Source of the DNA: Albizia julibrissin
Taxonomy: Eukaryota; Streptophyta; Magnoliopsida; Fabales; Fabaceae
Assembly (NCBI GenBank): GCA_037074505.1
Contig: CM073488.1
Span: forward strand, 34,833,052-34,897,051
Length of the DNA: 64,000 nucleotides
Direction: 5' to 3'
Position 1 is the first letter of the stretch, and every line of letters starts with the position of its first letter. Of the stretch, positions 10,410 through 23,217 are shown one piece after another. A program made the translations under genes and the position numbers. A model generated the notes under the pieces. The model did not search any database. It was not told the origin of the DNA and worked only from the letters and a program-made list of their open reading frames with translations.

Positions 10410-12286
10410 GGGGAATTGAAGCCTTGTGGTCCGACATACTATACCTAGTACGCTAGATCAACCATAATCTAGCTTAACCCTTTATATATATTTCTCTATC
10501 TTTGTTTCAATAGTTTCTGCTTTGGTTTGATTAAGCGTATTACGTTGTGGTGCCATGTTTGTGAGCTTGCTGTGTTTTATGATCTTCGTGATATGATGAT
10601 CGATGATGGTGACCTCTCTTTGGTGATCTGTCTCTCGTGTTGTTTATGGCTGTAAATTTGATTATTATTGAAGAAGATCGGATTATTATGATTTTAGTTG
10701 ACTACGGTTTGAGACGTAGTAGAGATCTGAATTTTTCTAATTTTCCTGTGTATGTACGATGATAATAAATGTTATTGTTGAGGTAGCAATTGGAATGTTT
10801 CTGAATCTACTATGTTCATTGATTTGTGTACTGTAGACTTTAATGGTTATCATCATGACCTCGATCTCTCTCCTTTGGTTCCTTTCTTGAGGTAGGGTTT
10901 CTTTTTATTATTATTAATTATTAATTATTAATATTAATTATTTTCTTCTTAGGGTGTTGAAATGTCTTTTTTACATGTATAGTCTAGCATGCAGGTCTGA
11001 TTTACATGTTTCATCTTTTCTTTTCTTCTTCACTTGATCTTCGGAATATAACATAAAAATAGATAGCTAGAAAGATTCCCTGAGTGTTATATTAGTCAAT
11101 ATTTCGGCTAATTCTTAGCACTGAAGGATTAATATCCATTTCAGTTGATTACCGGATGAGTTTGAATTCATATGATAATCATCAAGCTATATTATCCCTT
11201 TGATATTTCCTCTAATATTCAAAGAGAAATGACATATAAGATATATCTTCCACTGCAAAACTTGGAAACTAAACTATATATATACTTGTGCGCAGCATCA
11301 TCGATATTTGTTCATAAAAAAGTTACAAATTATAAGTTTGAACTGTGTATTGTTATAGATATAGGAGATATATTGTCTCTGAGATCTCACCTTAATTTTC
11401 TGAACAGTACTTTAATTATGATCTGAACTTGTAGATGGTGAAAAATCAATAGGCTTGAGCATATGAAGGTATAAGAAATTGAAAAAAAAAATACAAGAAA
11501 AAGATTATATATTGTATTAAAAGTTATAACACTTAACTTATACTGTCCAAAAAAATATTTAATATAAAAATAATAGATACAATTATATATATTTTGGAAC
11601 CAACCTGTTGGAAGGTCATTAATGTAATGCACCTTTTAAATATATTTTTTTGGCTACAAATGCATCTTTTAATTTGGAATAATATTTATGTGATCTTGTA
11701 AAATATAATAGAGGAGGAGTATTTAGCTAGACATCTCTGAAATCTTAAACAATAAAAAATCACCAACGTACTTAATTAATTTGAGAATTATTCTTACGCT
11801 CTACTTTAAAACATGGTGTTTGAAAATGATCACTATGTTTTTGGAAATAGCATGTGAATGGACTCGCAGGGATTTACAAAGGTTAATTAGATTCTGTTTA
11901 CATTCTGGGTCAACGTTACACTTTTGTTTTGTCCTTCCTAAACGCAATATATATATATATATAGCTGTTAAGCACCCACACCCATCTCCATTAATTGTAC
12001 TTGTACTGCCTACCTTAATTTTATGTATTATTTGAAATTTCTTTTAAGCATACATATATCATTTTAAGCAATAAATTAAAGTTCGTAATTCTCAGTATTT
12101 CTATAGGACTTGATCGACCGGTGTCTATTTCTTATGTAGCCTATTTGATTAGGCACATAATGGATATGGCATTTTCCTAATAAACCAATTGATGAGAATT
12201 ATATTCACTGATCTGTGTGTGATTATTATTAGTTACATTAACCAGTCTTGATTTTAATTTTACCATGTACTAAAACATGTTTCTAC

Positions 12287-12465
12287 AAACAAATGTTAGT
12301 TCAGTTGGTAAAAAAGTTAACTTATAAGATTATGGGTTTAAATACCACTAGTGTGGAGATCTCCACATCCAATGACAAGGACATGATATCTTACCATCGG
12401 TGACGATCCATTGTTGACGCCGCTACTTAACCTTATCAGTGGCGTTTGCCTCACATAAAAACACA
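12287..12465 (+). mobile_element. SINE-like, tRNA-derived retroposon
   Basis: A box-A-like motif TAGTTCAGTTGGT near 12298 is followed about 35 bases later by a box-B-like motif GGGTTTAAATACC, the order and spacing of an RNA polymerase III promoter in tRNA-derived SINEs. The body continues to an A-rich end near 12455-12465. I cannot show a clean target duplication, so the 3' end is approximate. Confidence 0.45.
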
Positions 12466-13351
12466 TTTTCAACCATTAACTGCACCAAGAAATCACAGTA
12501 TCTCTTATTATTATGACTGTCCATGTTACACATTCACTGTATATATATATGCATGAATACAAGTTCAAACTAATTAAAATACACTGAACAAGTGAACAGT
12601 CAATCTTTTCTACGGTCAAATGATCAATATGATGAGTAAAATAGTGTAAATTCTTCACACTGCCACCTAATCATATCAACTGTAATTACGCATTGATTAC
12701 TTCATGCTTAATTGCAAGTCATCGTTGGATGTTGAATGAATGAATCATGTGTAATTATGCATATATTGTTTTCTATCTCTTGTGAGCGAGCAATGACGAT
12801 AGTTAAGCTGGGAATTCTTAGTTGCTATCCATAACATTCATGTCCTCTACGTTTGAAGTCCCTTCCATTTATATATCTCTATTTTAATTAAGTTATAGTC
12901 TTCAAATCAACAATTGTTCAGATTGATCATTTCTTTAGATTTGTAATACAAATAAAATGCGAGAGATAGATCATTTAAATCAAACCAAATGACTCTACAT
13001 TAGTTTTGAAATGTTGTCGGTGAGAGATAAGAAATACACTGACTTCATCCCACTCTCACACACACATCTCAAAAAATTTTTTTTTTGACAATATCGCATG
13101 CCGTACATAAATTAAAGTGAAGAATTTAATTTAGACAGGCTTTAAGCATTAGTGAAACAGTGAGAATGATTAATGAGGGAGGGAACACAATTATTAAATT
13201 AAAACATTCCAACAGCTGTAGGGTGCCCTCTTTTCTTCGCATCTTCCTTTGTCTTTGTATATTAATCCAAATGCAATGCATTGCACTAAGGCCCTGTTGG
13301 GTTTGCTGGAAATAGATATAAACATATAAAATCAATTAAATTTAAAATTAA

Positions 13352-13562
13352 CTTTTTTTTGGGCACAATAAATAAAAGTTTAAGTGAGTTGGTTCTTAAA
13401 GGCTCACTAAGATTAGGGTATACTCTAGACTCAAAGAGTGTTTACCGAGATATTTATAAATTACCCACTAGCAAAATCTTCACATTAGTGAGATTTGAAT
13501 TCACAATTTTATTGTTATAAGCCAACCATTTTAGATTTTACCAATTGAACCAACCTTTGTTA
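13352..13562 (-). mobile_element. SINE-like retroposon with A tail (minus strand)
   Basis: Read on the minus strand, it starts near GGTTGGTTCAATTGGTAAAA (box-A-like), continues to GTGAATTCAAATCTCAC (box-B-like) about 45 bases later, and ends in GTGCCC followed by nine As (the T run at 13352-13360). The flanks share TAAAATTA, a weak candidate target duplication. The tRNA-like head plus oligo(A) tail fits a SINE, but no internal family is named. Confidence 0.45.
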
Positions 13563-13619
13563 ATTAAAATTATATTCGACATGACTGAAAAAAAATGTAA
13601 CTAAAATGGTGGTTTTAAT

Positions 13620-13800
13620 GAATTGGCCCATACGTTTTCAGCATTGGGCCTACATTCTTTTGTGGGTTGAAATAGAACTTTCTTAGGCCTGTCTGGGTTC
13701 AACGTCTTGACCCATTATTTTCAATATTTGGGTCTAAGCTTCAGGCCCATTAGTAGAAATCCCTCAACACAGGGGAACATCAAAAGCAGCCTGGCCCACA
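13620..13800 (+). promoter_or_regulatory. GGCCCA/TGGGCC-type motif cluster upstream of SAM-domain gene
   Basis: At least five GCCCA or TGGGC cores lie between 13620 and 13800 (GGCCCATACG, TTGGGCCTAC, TGGGTC, CAGGCCCATT, TGGCCCACA), in both orientations. Site II-type TGGGCY elements, bound by TCP factors, are common in promoters of constitutively expressed plant genes. That this is the promoter of the gene starting at 14291 is an inference from position alone. Confidence 0.35.
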
Positions 13801-14290
13801 TATTTGTGATGGAGAACTACACAGGACACAGTGTTGTTTGCTTCTTCTCCGTCTTCTCCTACTTCTTACAAGTTACTACATTCCCGACCTGCACTAACGG
13901 CGTTCCATCGTGTGCTAATCGGACGGCCACTGTTTTCCCGGCATGCGCTGTGACTATCTCTCATCGTTCCTGGACATTACCACCTCTTCCTTGTTCTATT
14001 GTCCTCTTCACTTCCATTCAAAGCTGAGTACAACACCACAGCCCTTTCTCCTTCTCTCTCGCCGCAAATCCTCTACTTGAGCCTCCAGCGAGTCTTGGCA
14101 TAATTATATTATGCAAAAGGCGCTTTCTTTCTTCGGGTGACTTTATCTCTGAGCTTCCAGTTGCAGCATGGGATTAGGGCATCTCTCTTTACTTCTCGAT
14201 CCATTGTATTGATGCATCTCGCTTGAGTCGGTACATTTGTCTTCGGAGAATTCTTTTCGAAGTTCATTATTTAGGGCTTTTCTTATCGAT

Positions 14291-17200
14291 ATGTCTGATA
14301 CTTCGAGGGGTCGAGTTACTATTACTCTTGGGCGCAGTGGTCAGGTACTTTTTTGTGGATTCTAATGTTTGATATCTATTTCAAATCTTTTAATTTTCTT
14401 TTCTTTGCATTCTTAGAAGTTCTAGTTGTAACTTTTGCTGCTTTGAGTTTTTTACGAACTCGATCAATTTGAATTGTGTTTATTCGTGAATACTTGATTA
14501 AATGATGGCGGACGATTTTCATTGATGTCTTTTGATTCCTTTTTCTTTTTATGAAAAAAGTGGTTTTCATGATAAAAAAATTTCACTCTGACGTCCATTT
14601 TTTTCGTGGTCAAATTCTATGCGTGGAGAATATATAAAAGAACTTAAACTTCTCATTTTACTCTCTCTAATTGTCGAAGTATAAATTTTGTTCTCGATCA
14701 TGATGGGTTGAACTTACTTTGTTTGAATGAGCTTTTATGCATTTGAGTATAGGTTGTCAAGAGGGATCAATCTACGGCGGATGTTTCCTTCCCTTCCTAT
14801 CCTGCAGTTGGCTCTAAGCGTTCTGTGAGAGATAGACTAGGACATGATACAGAGAGTTCATTGTGGAATGGGAATGAACTCGGCGGCTATAAACGGTGTG
14901 TTTGCCGTTCTTTAAGTCCCTATTGCTTTTCCTTAAGACCCTCTATTCGTCAGTTATGTTTGTGGAATAGGCTGCTGCTGCTTGTGGGTCTTTATGTTAT
15001 TAAAATATGAAAAATAATTTGCTTACTTCAAAGATTCTGTTCACTGCAGACAGCGAGGAGATACAAGCTCGCAAAATGGGTTCAATGGTAGTAAGCTCCC
15101 TCTGCAGTGAATTTTTATTTGATCAATTTTATGCTGCTCAATTTCTATAACCTTAATAGCATCACCATCAATTTATCAGATGGGCGGATTGGCAGAGATG
15201 ACCTTCGATTGAAGCTTATGCGAAAAGGTGCATCTAGATTGGCTGACAGTAATGGTGGTAAGAGGCATATGGACCTTCGTGAAAAATTGTCAAGGGCAGC
15301 TCAACCTGCAGCAACTAATATTAATTCAAAGCAGAACTTGTCTGAACCAAGGGAAACAAGTATGTTGGGGCGAATCCCGTGTGCTAGAAGTTCTGGTGAT
15401 TTAGCACGTATGGAATCAGTGAGAAGTTCTTATTCACCTTGGACATTGGATCATATTAGAAGAAGATCACCTGAAGGGTTTCCAAGCACTTCCAGGGGAA
15501 TTTCCCCTCAAAGAAACATGGAAGACCTACAGAGAAGGCCTTCAAACAGGACATATGATAGTATCAGGTCAGCTCCATCTATAACTAGGGACGTTGAGGC
15601 TTCAAGACTTCCAAGCACTGCACCTTCATCTTTTGTGGCCCACTCCACAGCGTCCACGTTACCTTTAGTAACTGCTAAGCCTGTAGCACCTCATCAAGGG
15701 CAACTGCCCCCATCTCGGACTCCATTTGTGGTATATTCTACTTTTAACTTTTCTAATTGATTTTCTCTGATGCTGATCTCTCTATGTTAATGGAGTAACT
15801 TTTCCCATGATTATCCGCTTATATTGAGTTACCTTGGCTATACAAACTTGGGCTTGTAATAGTTTGCCAAACTTACCAGGTTCCCCGTGCTTTGCGTTAT
15901 AATTCAATTATGGATGGTCTCATGGCCATAAGTTGTGGGTATACTGATTGGTTGTTGTTAAACATCTGATGTAAGAAGTAAGAATTACTTTAATTGTAAA
16001 CCTGCAATTTAAAGGTCGTCATGTTTTTGTTGTTACTATTTGGAACTAGCAAGTATTCTTCTTGGTGAACAAATTCTGAATGGGGTGATGGTAATTATGT
16101 GCACTTCAATTAGAAATGACAGGAAAATAATTCCTCTTGCATTGCTTTGTGGCTACTTGCTAGAAGTTGGTTTGGTTGTATTAATATTCTAAATGAGATG
16201 CTGGCTGCCTTTGGGAAGATAGTAGTTTCTATTTATATTGTGGAGAATTTCTGGCATCATAGTTTTAGTTTTGTAGTAGGAACTTCGACATCTTTGAAAT
16301 TGAGGAATATTGTGTCTTGACGACAAGTTTATATTGTTTTTATGTAGTTTCAGTTTTGCTGTACTGGATGCCATTTTTTTTTACTATATATCGTAGAAGT
16401 ACTGGATTTTCATAACAACAGAATTACCTGGTTTATTTATGTTTCCCACTGCCTTCTTGAAGTTACTTGGAATGGAGGAGAAAATGTCACTTACCCACCA
16501 CTCAAACACACATTTCTATCCAATAGGAGAACACGTGCACATTGAAATTAATATGAGAGGAAATTGAACCTGATTTGTGTGTATAAACGGGAAACAAAGA
16601 AAAAGAAAAGGGGATAAAACAAAAGTTTCATCTTGCATCTGTCCCTCCAAGTTGCAATCCTCTGATCACAGGCACTCTGGAATGGTAGTAGAGCCTAAAG
16701 AATTTTGTAACGTTTAATTATTTATCATGGTTATCATGGCCTTTACACTTTATTTTTTATGCCTATAATTTATTGAGCATGCAAGTCAAACAACTATTGT
16801 GACATGTGCGATGGTAGTTGACTCCTTGGCAATTTATGGTGAATACCTAAGGCATAAGTAATGGACAAGCTTGATATTGACTTGTAAAGCTGCTAGTGAC
16901 ATTATTGAAAGAGAGAATATCTGCATAAAAAGTATATGCCGGAGGCAATGCATTAGTTGTTTCTAAAATAACCTACTTATTGGTTAACGATGAGGTGAAT
17001 ATTGTTGATTTGTGTACTGCTCTCTTAATATCTTCCTTCAACAACAATGCACGGACACCATCTGGAGAAGTAATGCAGTATCAGGAGGGCAAAATCCTGA
17101 TCTGTTGGAAGTTCCATTGACATCACTGTTATAGTTATCATTAGTCTATTACCTGATCCCTTGCATTTTTGTCACATAGTGGTTAAGTTTTATACTGCTG

Positions 17201-18547
17201 TTAAGTTCTTTAAGCAGCGCAAGCTTTGTGTGTCATTGACATGTCAATTGGTTATCATGTAGGGCAATGAACAGCAAACACCCCAAACTGTTGATGCCCT
17301 GTTGCATGCATTGGGACTGGGAAAATATGCCATTCTTTTCAAAGCTGAGGAAGTACGTAGCTCATTTACTTATCTGGTGACTTGTTTTGGTATATTGTCA
17401 ACCTTATCTGATGTTGAGTTATGCTTTGTTCAATTAAATGTCAAAGTGATCCACTAACTCGCTAGTGAAGGATAATCACGTGATTGGGAGAATCTTTTAT
17501 TTGAATGGACGCTGTGACTTTTCAATTGGCTGCAATAGAACAAACATTGATCATGGTTTTTGCTGCATGATTTTTTCCCTTCCCTCTGTTTCTTGTTATG
17601 GTTAACTTTTTCTCCATGTCCATGTTCTGTCTCTTGAGCTATTGTTAAATGTTCTCAAATTTTGGGATATATGTCGCTGGAGTTTGATATTTTCCACAAG
17701 ACATGACTGTGAACTCTGGTTCTTTGAATTTGTTCCATGCCATCACATTTCAGCAAATGGCTTACTCCATAATTCAACGCACCTAAAACCAACATGGTTT
17801 CTGTAGTCTTTATTCATTACTTTTGTTCCATTGGCTTGCTTTATGCATTAGTTTTTATTCCCTAATATAGGGTTTATAAATTAGGAATAGGAGGGAAAAT
17901 CTTAATCTTTGATGAGTTAACCATAACATTCTTGCATTTTTTATTCACATTTGAGCCTCTTTTGTTCCCTTAATTCCTGGATTGTCATTTATTCTATTTA
18001 TGGGGCATGAGAATTGTGATTATCATAAATATAATTGTATAATTTGATCATTTGTCATGCAGGTGGATATGACTGCATTAAAGCAGATGGGAGAAAATGA
18101 CCTTAAAGAGCTTGGGATTCCCATGGTAATAGACCTTTCTTCTTTTAACTATTATTGTTTTTTCATTTATGCAATGTGCGGTGTTATGTAATTATGTTAC
18201 AAGGCTCAAGATTTCAATTGAATATTCAACCACATATATGAAGGAGGACATAAAGCTTAGACTGACCATCACTTTGAGCCACATGCATATCAAATGTCAT
18301 TTTTCAGCCATGCTAAACGTTACTTTGTTCATGCATCATGAACCATATGGTGGTTGTTAATATGTAGGTTCTCTGCTTCTTTTTTTTTCGGTTTTTTTGA
18401 TTACATGAGGCAAGGCGTGACTTGAGGTCAGATCCTATTGATCAACTCTGCTTCTCTTCCTGTGTTCAATTGTTGCTTGAGTTACAGGGACCAAGGAAAA
18501 AAATTCTTCTCGCTCTCCTGCCACCTCGTGCCAAGCGTCAACCATGA
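14291..18547 (+). CDS. SAM (sterile alpha motif) domain protein, 7 exons
   Basis: Exons read 14291-14344, 14753-14895, 15050-15087 (or 15090), 15180-15730, 17263-17352, 18063-18125 and 18488-18547. All introns are GT-AG, and the total is 999 nt (332 aa). The start gives MSDTSRGRVTITLGRSGQVV, the conserved N-terminus of a plant family of SAM-domain proteins. Residues about 20-262 are hydrophilic and Arg/Ser-rich, with a DLRLKLMRKG segment, and look disordered. The SAM domain occupies about 266-328, including ALLHALGLGKYAILFKAEEV and the end helix LGIPMGPRKKILLALLP. SAM domains make protein-protein contacts and can polymerise; the partner is unknown here, and a nuclear or RNA-linked role would be a guess. 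The exon 3 donor is tandem (GTAGTAAG), so two isoforms differing by three bases are possible. Intron 4 is the longest (1.5 kb). Confidence 0.9.
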
Positions 18548-21500
18548 CATCTATCCTGCACGATGTAGAAGCCGATGCATGTCGGGATCACCAGGCATTT
18601 TTTTGGGTGACGAACACACACTTCTGAGAATCTCCATTTGAGAATGGCACGCCTTAACCTCTTGCAGGGTTGAGTTTCAATAAATCCACCTTCTCATTTT
18701 TCGCATCCAAGAACGCTATTATTTAGGTTTCAATGAGAAGTATTGTGTAAAGTATCCTCTTATGAGAAGAATAGAAAATGGATTTATTTAAAATGCCCTG
18801 AACAAAAGTTGACAATTCTGTAACTTTGTCTAAAGATAGTGCTTTGCATTCTGCACGGTTTTGTTATGTCAGCAAAATTCATGGGATATTTTCACCCCTT
18901 TTTTCTTTTTTCTTGACGAGTATTCATTGTAAGCATCAAATGCTCTATTTTCCTCAAAATTGGTAGGCGACTCACAATCTTTAAAGATATTATCGCCTTT
19001 GTTGAAGGAAAACTGATTTCACATTTCATACTTAGTTGGTGCAGTACTTTCCAAAGGTGGGAACATCTACACTACTTTGTTGCAAAGCACTAATGGTATC
19101 AAATACTATTATATGATCCTTTTTTTTGTTTTTAGTTTTTCCTGCCACTAGGCAATACGTGAGAGGAAATCCTAACCTTTTTTGGGGTGCTTAATTTGCA
19201 ATTGTCAAATCCCCATATGCTGTGAATTTTTGCTATCATAAGGAGATAGAAAAGGAACTTTTGACAATTTAATACGCCAATCTTGTGTGTATCCGTTGTA
19301 ATCGTGTCGCCTTTCTATCCCTTGATTTCTATTAGGGATCACTTTGGCAAAAAACAAAGAAAAAGATTATTCTCTCTCTCTCTCTTTACCTTTTTATTAA
19401 AAAGAAATTATGCTGCAATTGTAAGTTATTTCAATTTTAAACTAAACACAATGTTGGAGGCCTTGCATATCTCTAGACTGTATAAAATTTACATCATAAT
19501 CATTTCCAACCAGTGATTAAATTTCTCTCTTTTTCCATAATCCCTTGTTTAGAATCCGAGTTAATCAAAAGGTAAAGCAACTCATCCAAGTAACAAGTTT
19601 AAGTTAATATGATCTTTAGTCTCTTAGGTTTTCCCCCATTTTAATTTTAATTCCTCAAGTTTCAAAATATAAGTTTTAGTCATTTAATTTTCATTTTGTA
19701 AAACATTAGTTTCTATAATTTAATAAAAACCTAGATTATTTTTGTTTTTTTAGATATCAAAATTCATAATTTAAAACTTCAGAAACTTTTGCTCGAACAG
19801 AAAAAAAAAATAAAAGGTCGAAGATTGTATTAAACCGACATTTTATTTTACCTGATTCATTTCTATTGCGCAATTTTAGGCAAAGACAATCCAGAATCTC
19901 AGAGTACAATCATTAAACAAATATGCATAGTCAACGACGTCTTTGAATTCCCTTGCCAGTGTCTACGTGGATGAGGTCCAAAATAATTCTTTGTTTAACG
20001 CTGCCTTGAACAGTCTCTTAGTCCCACAAACCAACTTAATCTATCTTTTTCAACTTTAATTGGAGAATCAACAGATTCTCTCATCAATCAATACACTTCT
20101 CTTTAGCAGCAGTGCTTTTTAAGTCAGTTTCAAGTAAAATTATAATGGAATTTGGTGGTTGGAACTTGGGAAGTACCTTCTTCTGCGCTTCCTGCCTAAG
20201 CTTTCTTTCAACAATGATCCTGACGTCATCTTTGGCATCCCCCTCCTGTTCAAATTCTATTCTCTGATGATCATCAAAATACACACACACACATAAAGAT
20301 ACATAAGATATATTTTTAATAAAAATATTTTATTTATTTTTACACATGGAATTGTTCTAAGAAAATTAATACTAAAGAGTGGAGAGCCTATCCTAACAAG
20401 GCTCTAAAAAGGAGGGTGAAAATTGCCAGGTGAGAACTCAACTCTAGAAACAAATTAAGTGCTCTTGACACATCAGTATTTGGCATAAGCAGACATTTCA
20501 AATCAATGTGTTGCTGACTTCAAATCAACGTGTTGCTTTTCCCAAGGGACTTGTGCTGATTCTCTATCTTGTCAAGGTCATATATGGATGTCGAAACTGT
20601 CATGGTGAATGTTCTTTAAGTAGAATATAGGGCTACTCTTTTATAAGATTTCAGTCACAGACTTCCTTTAATTAGTTAGTCGTGTGTTTTCTTACGCCTC
20701 TTTATTAAAAAAATAAAAATCAATGTGATGCTTCTTTGAAGGAACAATATTGGTTGTCATGATGTTCCAATGGAATTCTTTTTCAAACCTTGGTCAGTTT
20801 TGGCATTCTGTTGAGGTCTCATATATAGGATAATAAAAAAACCTACTTTGAATTTGTCCAGAAGAGAAGCCATGAGATATATAATGGTGGGATCAACTGT
20901 ACCGGATGAGAGAAGAAGGGACCACTGCCTGATACTCCTAAAAAACCAACGAGTAATGTAATGGAATTAACCATCAATCAATCAGCCAACCCACCCACTT
21001 AGATTGATTAGCCAATAGCCACCTTAACCCAATCTCTTCCATGAAGCTCCCCTTTTATTCCACATGTTGGGATAGTGATATGCTTGATGACACCACTCCT
21101 ACTTGGAATTCTCCTTCCTAAAAGCAAGAAAAAATAAACTTCAGGTAAAGAAAAAAGGAGAGGGGATTGATGAGCATGAAAGATTTATTGGTGGAAGAAG
21201 TCGAACAAAGGAAGATATAGCAGAGACAATGGAATAAAATACAATCTCATGGTTTTTCAAAATTGTCCCAAAAGCAACAAAAGTGTGGGGTCCAACTAGA
21301 AGAAACAACTGTCCAACGCTAATCCGCTGTTTTTTTCTTTTTTTCTTTTTTGTGGGATTATTATAGAATAAAAGATTACTTGATGACCTAATTCACCTGG
21401 AAAAATATGCTACAAAAAAGTATAAGATGTAGGCTTGGTTTGCTCTGTGAAGATATGCCCAGATCTTGTGGGCGACCTTTTATTAGTATATATGCTGACA

Positions 21501-22371
21501 TCATAACCCCACTTCTTATATTCCTTCGTTTAGCAACTACCACTTTATCACACCATTATCACAGCATTAATAACACATGGTCAACATAAACAGATTAAGA
21601 TTGTTTGTTTATGTGGGTGGTGGGACAATTACTGAGAAGCTTCAACTAATGCTGAATAATCTCATTTGCTAAAGATACTTAAAGAAATTTTAATTATATA
21701 CGTGTATGGAAAGAACTGTAGTAGATGAGACTAGGCAACATTGGCATCCATAAGCAATAATCTTAATATTATTATGAAGAGCTTAGGTGGAGGACAATGC
21801 AAGAATTCACTAAAGGACAATAAAGGAATCCACTAAGTCATTGGTTGGTCAGTTAAAATAATACTAGATATGCATTTTAGTACTGAAGTAGATATGTTAT
21901 TAATTAATTAAGCTATAGGACCTTGCCCTCCATATGATAACATCCTATCTTTGTTTGACTTTTGCAGCTACAGTTAGTTTTATAACATTAATCATGTCTT
22001 AAGCATGGAATATTTATCTTTCTAGTAAGGAATAAAAAAAGGCCAAGTGGGTCTTATAATTACATGTTAATATATTATAAAGTGCTTTTAGACCATCTAA
22101 TTTCACCTTAAAAATATCACACTGAATCCACCCTGATTGAGAAGTTTGAGGTGTATCTACTACAAATATGAAAATTTTTAAATTAACCAAACAATTGCAT
22201 GAGAGACGGCATTTAATTTCCCTTACCTGACTTTTCTTTCAAAATCATTTATTCTATTGACCCTTTCGGTTTCCCTTCCCCCTTATACTGTACATGTCTC
22301 TGTATTATTAAACAACTACTTGTAATTTAATAGATGCAATGCATGTTAACCTATAGAACCCTTAGAGCATC
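18548..22371. other. 3' flank and intergenic DNA, one exon-like fragment
   Basis: Apart from the exon-like minus-strand segment at 20177-20263, no coding content is recognised. A short single-arm resemblance to the 3.2-kb MITE (TCTTAGGTTTTCCCCCATTT and following) lies near 19620-19700. The region just before 22372 is the likely promoter of the zinc-finger gene. Confidence 0.45.
20177..20263 (-). pseudogene. Orphan exon-like segment (87 nt, unknown family)
   Basis: On the minus strand this 87-nt open segment is bounded by an AG acceptor (GATGATCATCAG) and a good donor (AAG followed by GTACTT). It encodes 29 charged residues beginning RIEFEQEGDAKDD and ending RKLRQEAQKK, with the look of a helical protein segment rather than random AT-rich DNA. 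No matching neighbouring exons were found on the minus strand nearby. It may be a captured or decayed gene fragment, or chance; I do not recognise the family. Confidence 0.25.
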
Positions 22372-22378
22372 TATAAAA
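22372..22378 (+). promoter_or_regulatory. TATA box of the zinc-finger gene
   Basis: TATAAAA stands about 66 bases before the ATG at 22444, a normal plant arrangement with a leader of roughly 35 bases. It is the best TATA match in the immediate upstream region. Confidence 0.6.
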
Positions 22379-22443
22379 GGAAGAGAAGCTAGACAATAAT
22401 ATGTGCATTTCTACCTGATACATCTCATTTTCCCCTGAGAAAA

Positions 22444-23217
22444 ATGGAAAGAGAACATGGCTGTGATATTTCTCCTTCATGGGATAATAATGGAGAAAAT
22501 GGCCATTCTTCCGTGGAGAAGAGGCTGAGGTTATTTGGGTTTGAGCTGAACCCATCTCAGATCAACGAGGCCTGTGTCAAAGACTCTGTGGAAGCATATG
22601 AAGAAAGTGCGAACTCTTCGAACTCGGTTTCATCAGGAGGGGAGAAACCTGAGCAGCAGGAGAAGAGTTCATCTGCAACAAGAGACAACACATCAGATCA
22701 TGAAAGAAAGTTCGAGTGCCAATATTGTTCCAAGGAATTCGCAAACTCGCAAGCGTTAGGAGGTCACCAGAATGCTCACAAGAAAGAGAGAATGAAGAAG
22801 AAGAGGTTGCAGCTTCAAGCCAGGAGGGCTAGCTTAAACTACTACCTTCATCCTTTTCAGAACAACCCTGGTTTTTCCTTCGACGGCTCTAATACGCCTT
22901 GGTTCTATGACCCCTCTTCTTATAACTACTCTGAGTTTTCTTTGCATGAAGAACCTCAGATTAGCTTCAAAACCAATGATCAAGAAGCCATTAATATTCT
23001 TAATGGTTTTGATCAGAAATCAAATTGGAATAATTTCCATAATCCATCATCCCTTTCCCTTCCTTCTAAACAAGATACTAGCATGTTCACTTTTTCACAT
23101 ACAGATCATAATAGGCCTTTCATCTTCCCTGCAGCTTCAAACCAGAGCCATAGTAATAAGGGTTTGGATCTTCAACTAGGCCTCACTTTGCAGTCAAATA
23201 CACATAATTTAGCATAG
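22444..23217 (+). CDS. C2H2 zinc-finger protein, ZFP5/ZFP6/GIS3-like, 257 aa
   Basis: This intronless gene encodes a nuclear transcription factor of the single-finger C2H2 type. Residues 26-35 are KRLRLFGFEL, the N-terminal box of the ZFP5/ZFP6/ZFP8/GIS group. The finger is C92-x2-C95-x12-H108-x3-H112 with the plant signature QALGGH at 103-108, followed by a basic stretch (KKERMKKKR) that may act as nuclear signal. The C-terminus carries LDLQLGL at 241-247, an EAR repression motif. The middle is Ser/Asn/Phe-rich. In Arabidopsis this group works with gibberellin and cytokinin signals in trichome and root-hair development; the same role here is inferred from family membership, and which member it matches cannot be settled without a tree. 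The start is the first ATG after the TATA box and matches the family length. Confidence 0.9.
   Translation: MEREHGCDISPSWDNNGENGHSSVEKRLRLFGFELNPSQINEACVKDSVEAYEESANSSNSVSSGGEKPEQQEKSSSATRDNTSDHERKFECQYCSKEFANSQALGGHQNAHKKERMKKKRLQLQARRASLNYYLHPFQNNPGFSFDGSNTPWFYDPSSYNYSEFSLHEEPQISFKTNDQEAINILNGFDQKSNWNNFHNPSSLSLPSKQDTSMFTFSHTDHNRPFIFPAASNQSHSNKGLDLQLGLTLQSNTHNLA

Larger units (their letters stand above)
9895..14290. other. Intergenic DNA upstream of the SAM-domain gene
   Basis: It contains a CT-rich, possibly transcribed stretch at 10.09-10.46 kb, two SINE-like units, and from about 13.6 kb a likely promoter and 5' leader of the SAM-domain gene. Short frames at 11172-11426, 11387-11632 (minus), 11781-12035 and 13707-14027 lack family motifs or a splice-consistent extension. 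Confidence 0.45.

Noticed and set aside
13707..14027. 106-aa ORF upstream of the SAM-domain gene
   Set aside because: No recognisable domain, it overlaps the likely promoter and leader of the gene at 14291, and it could not be spliced into a family-like product.
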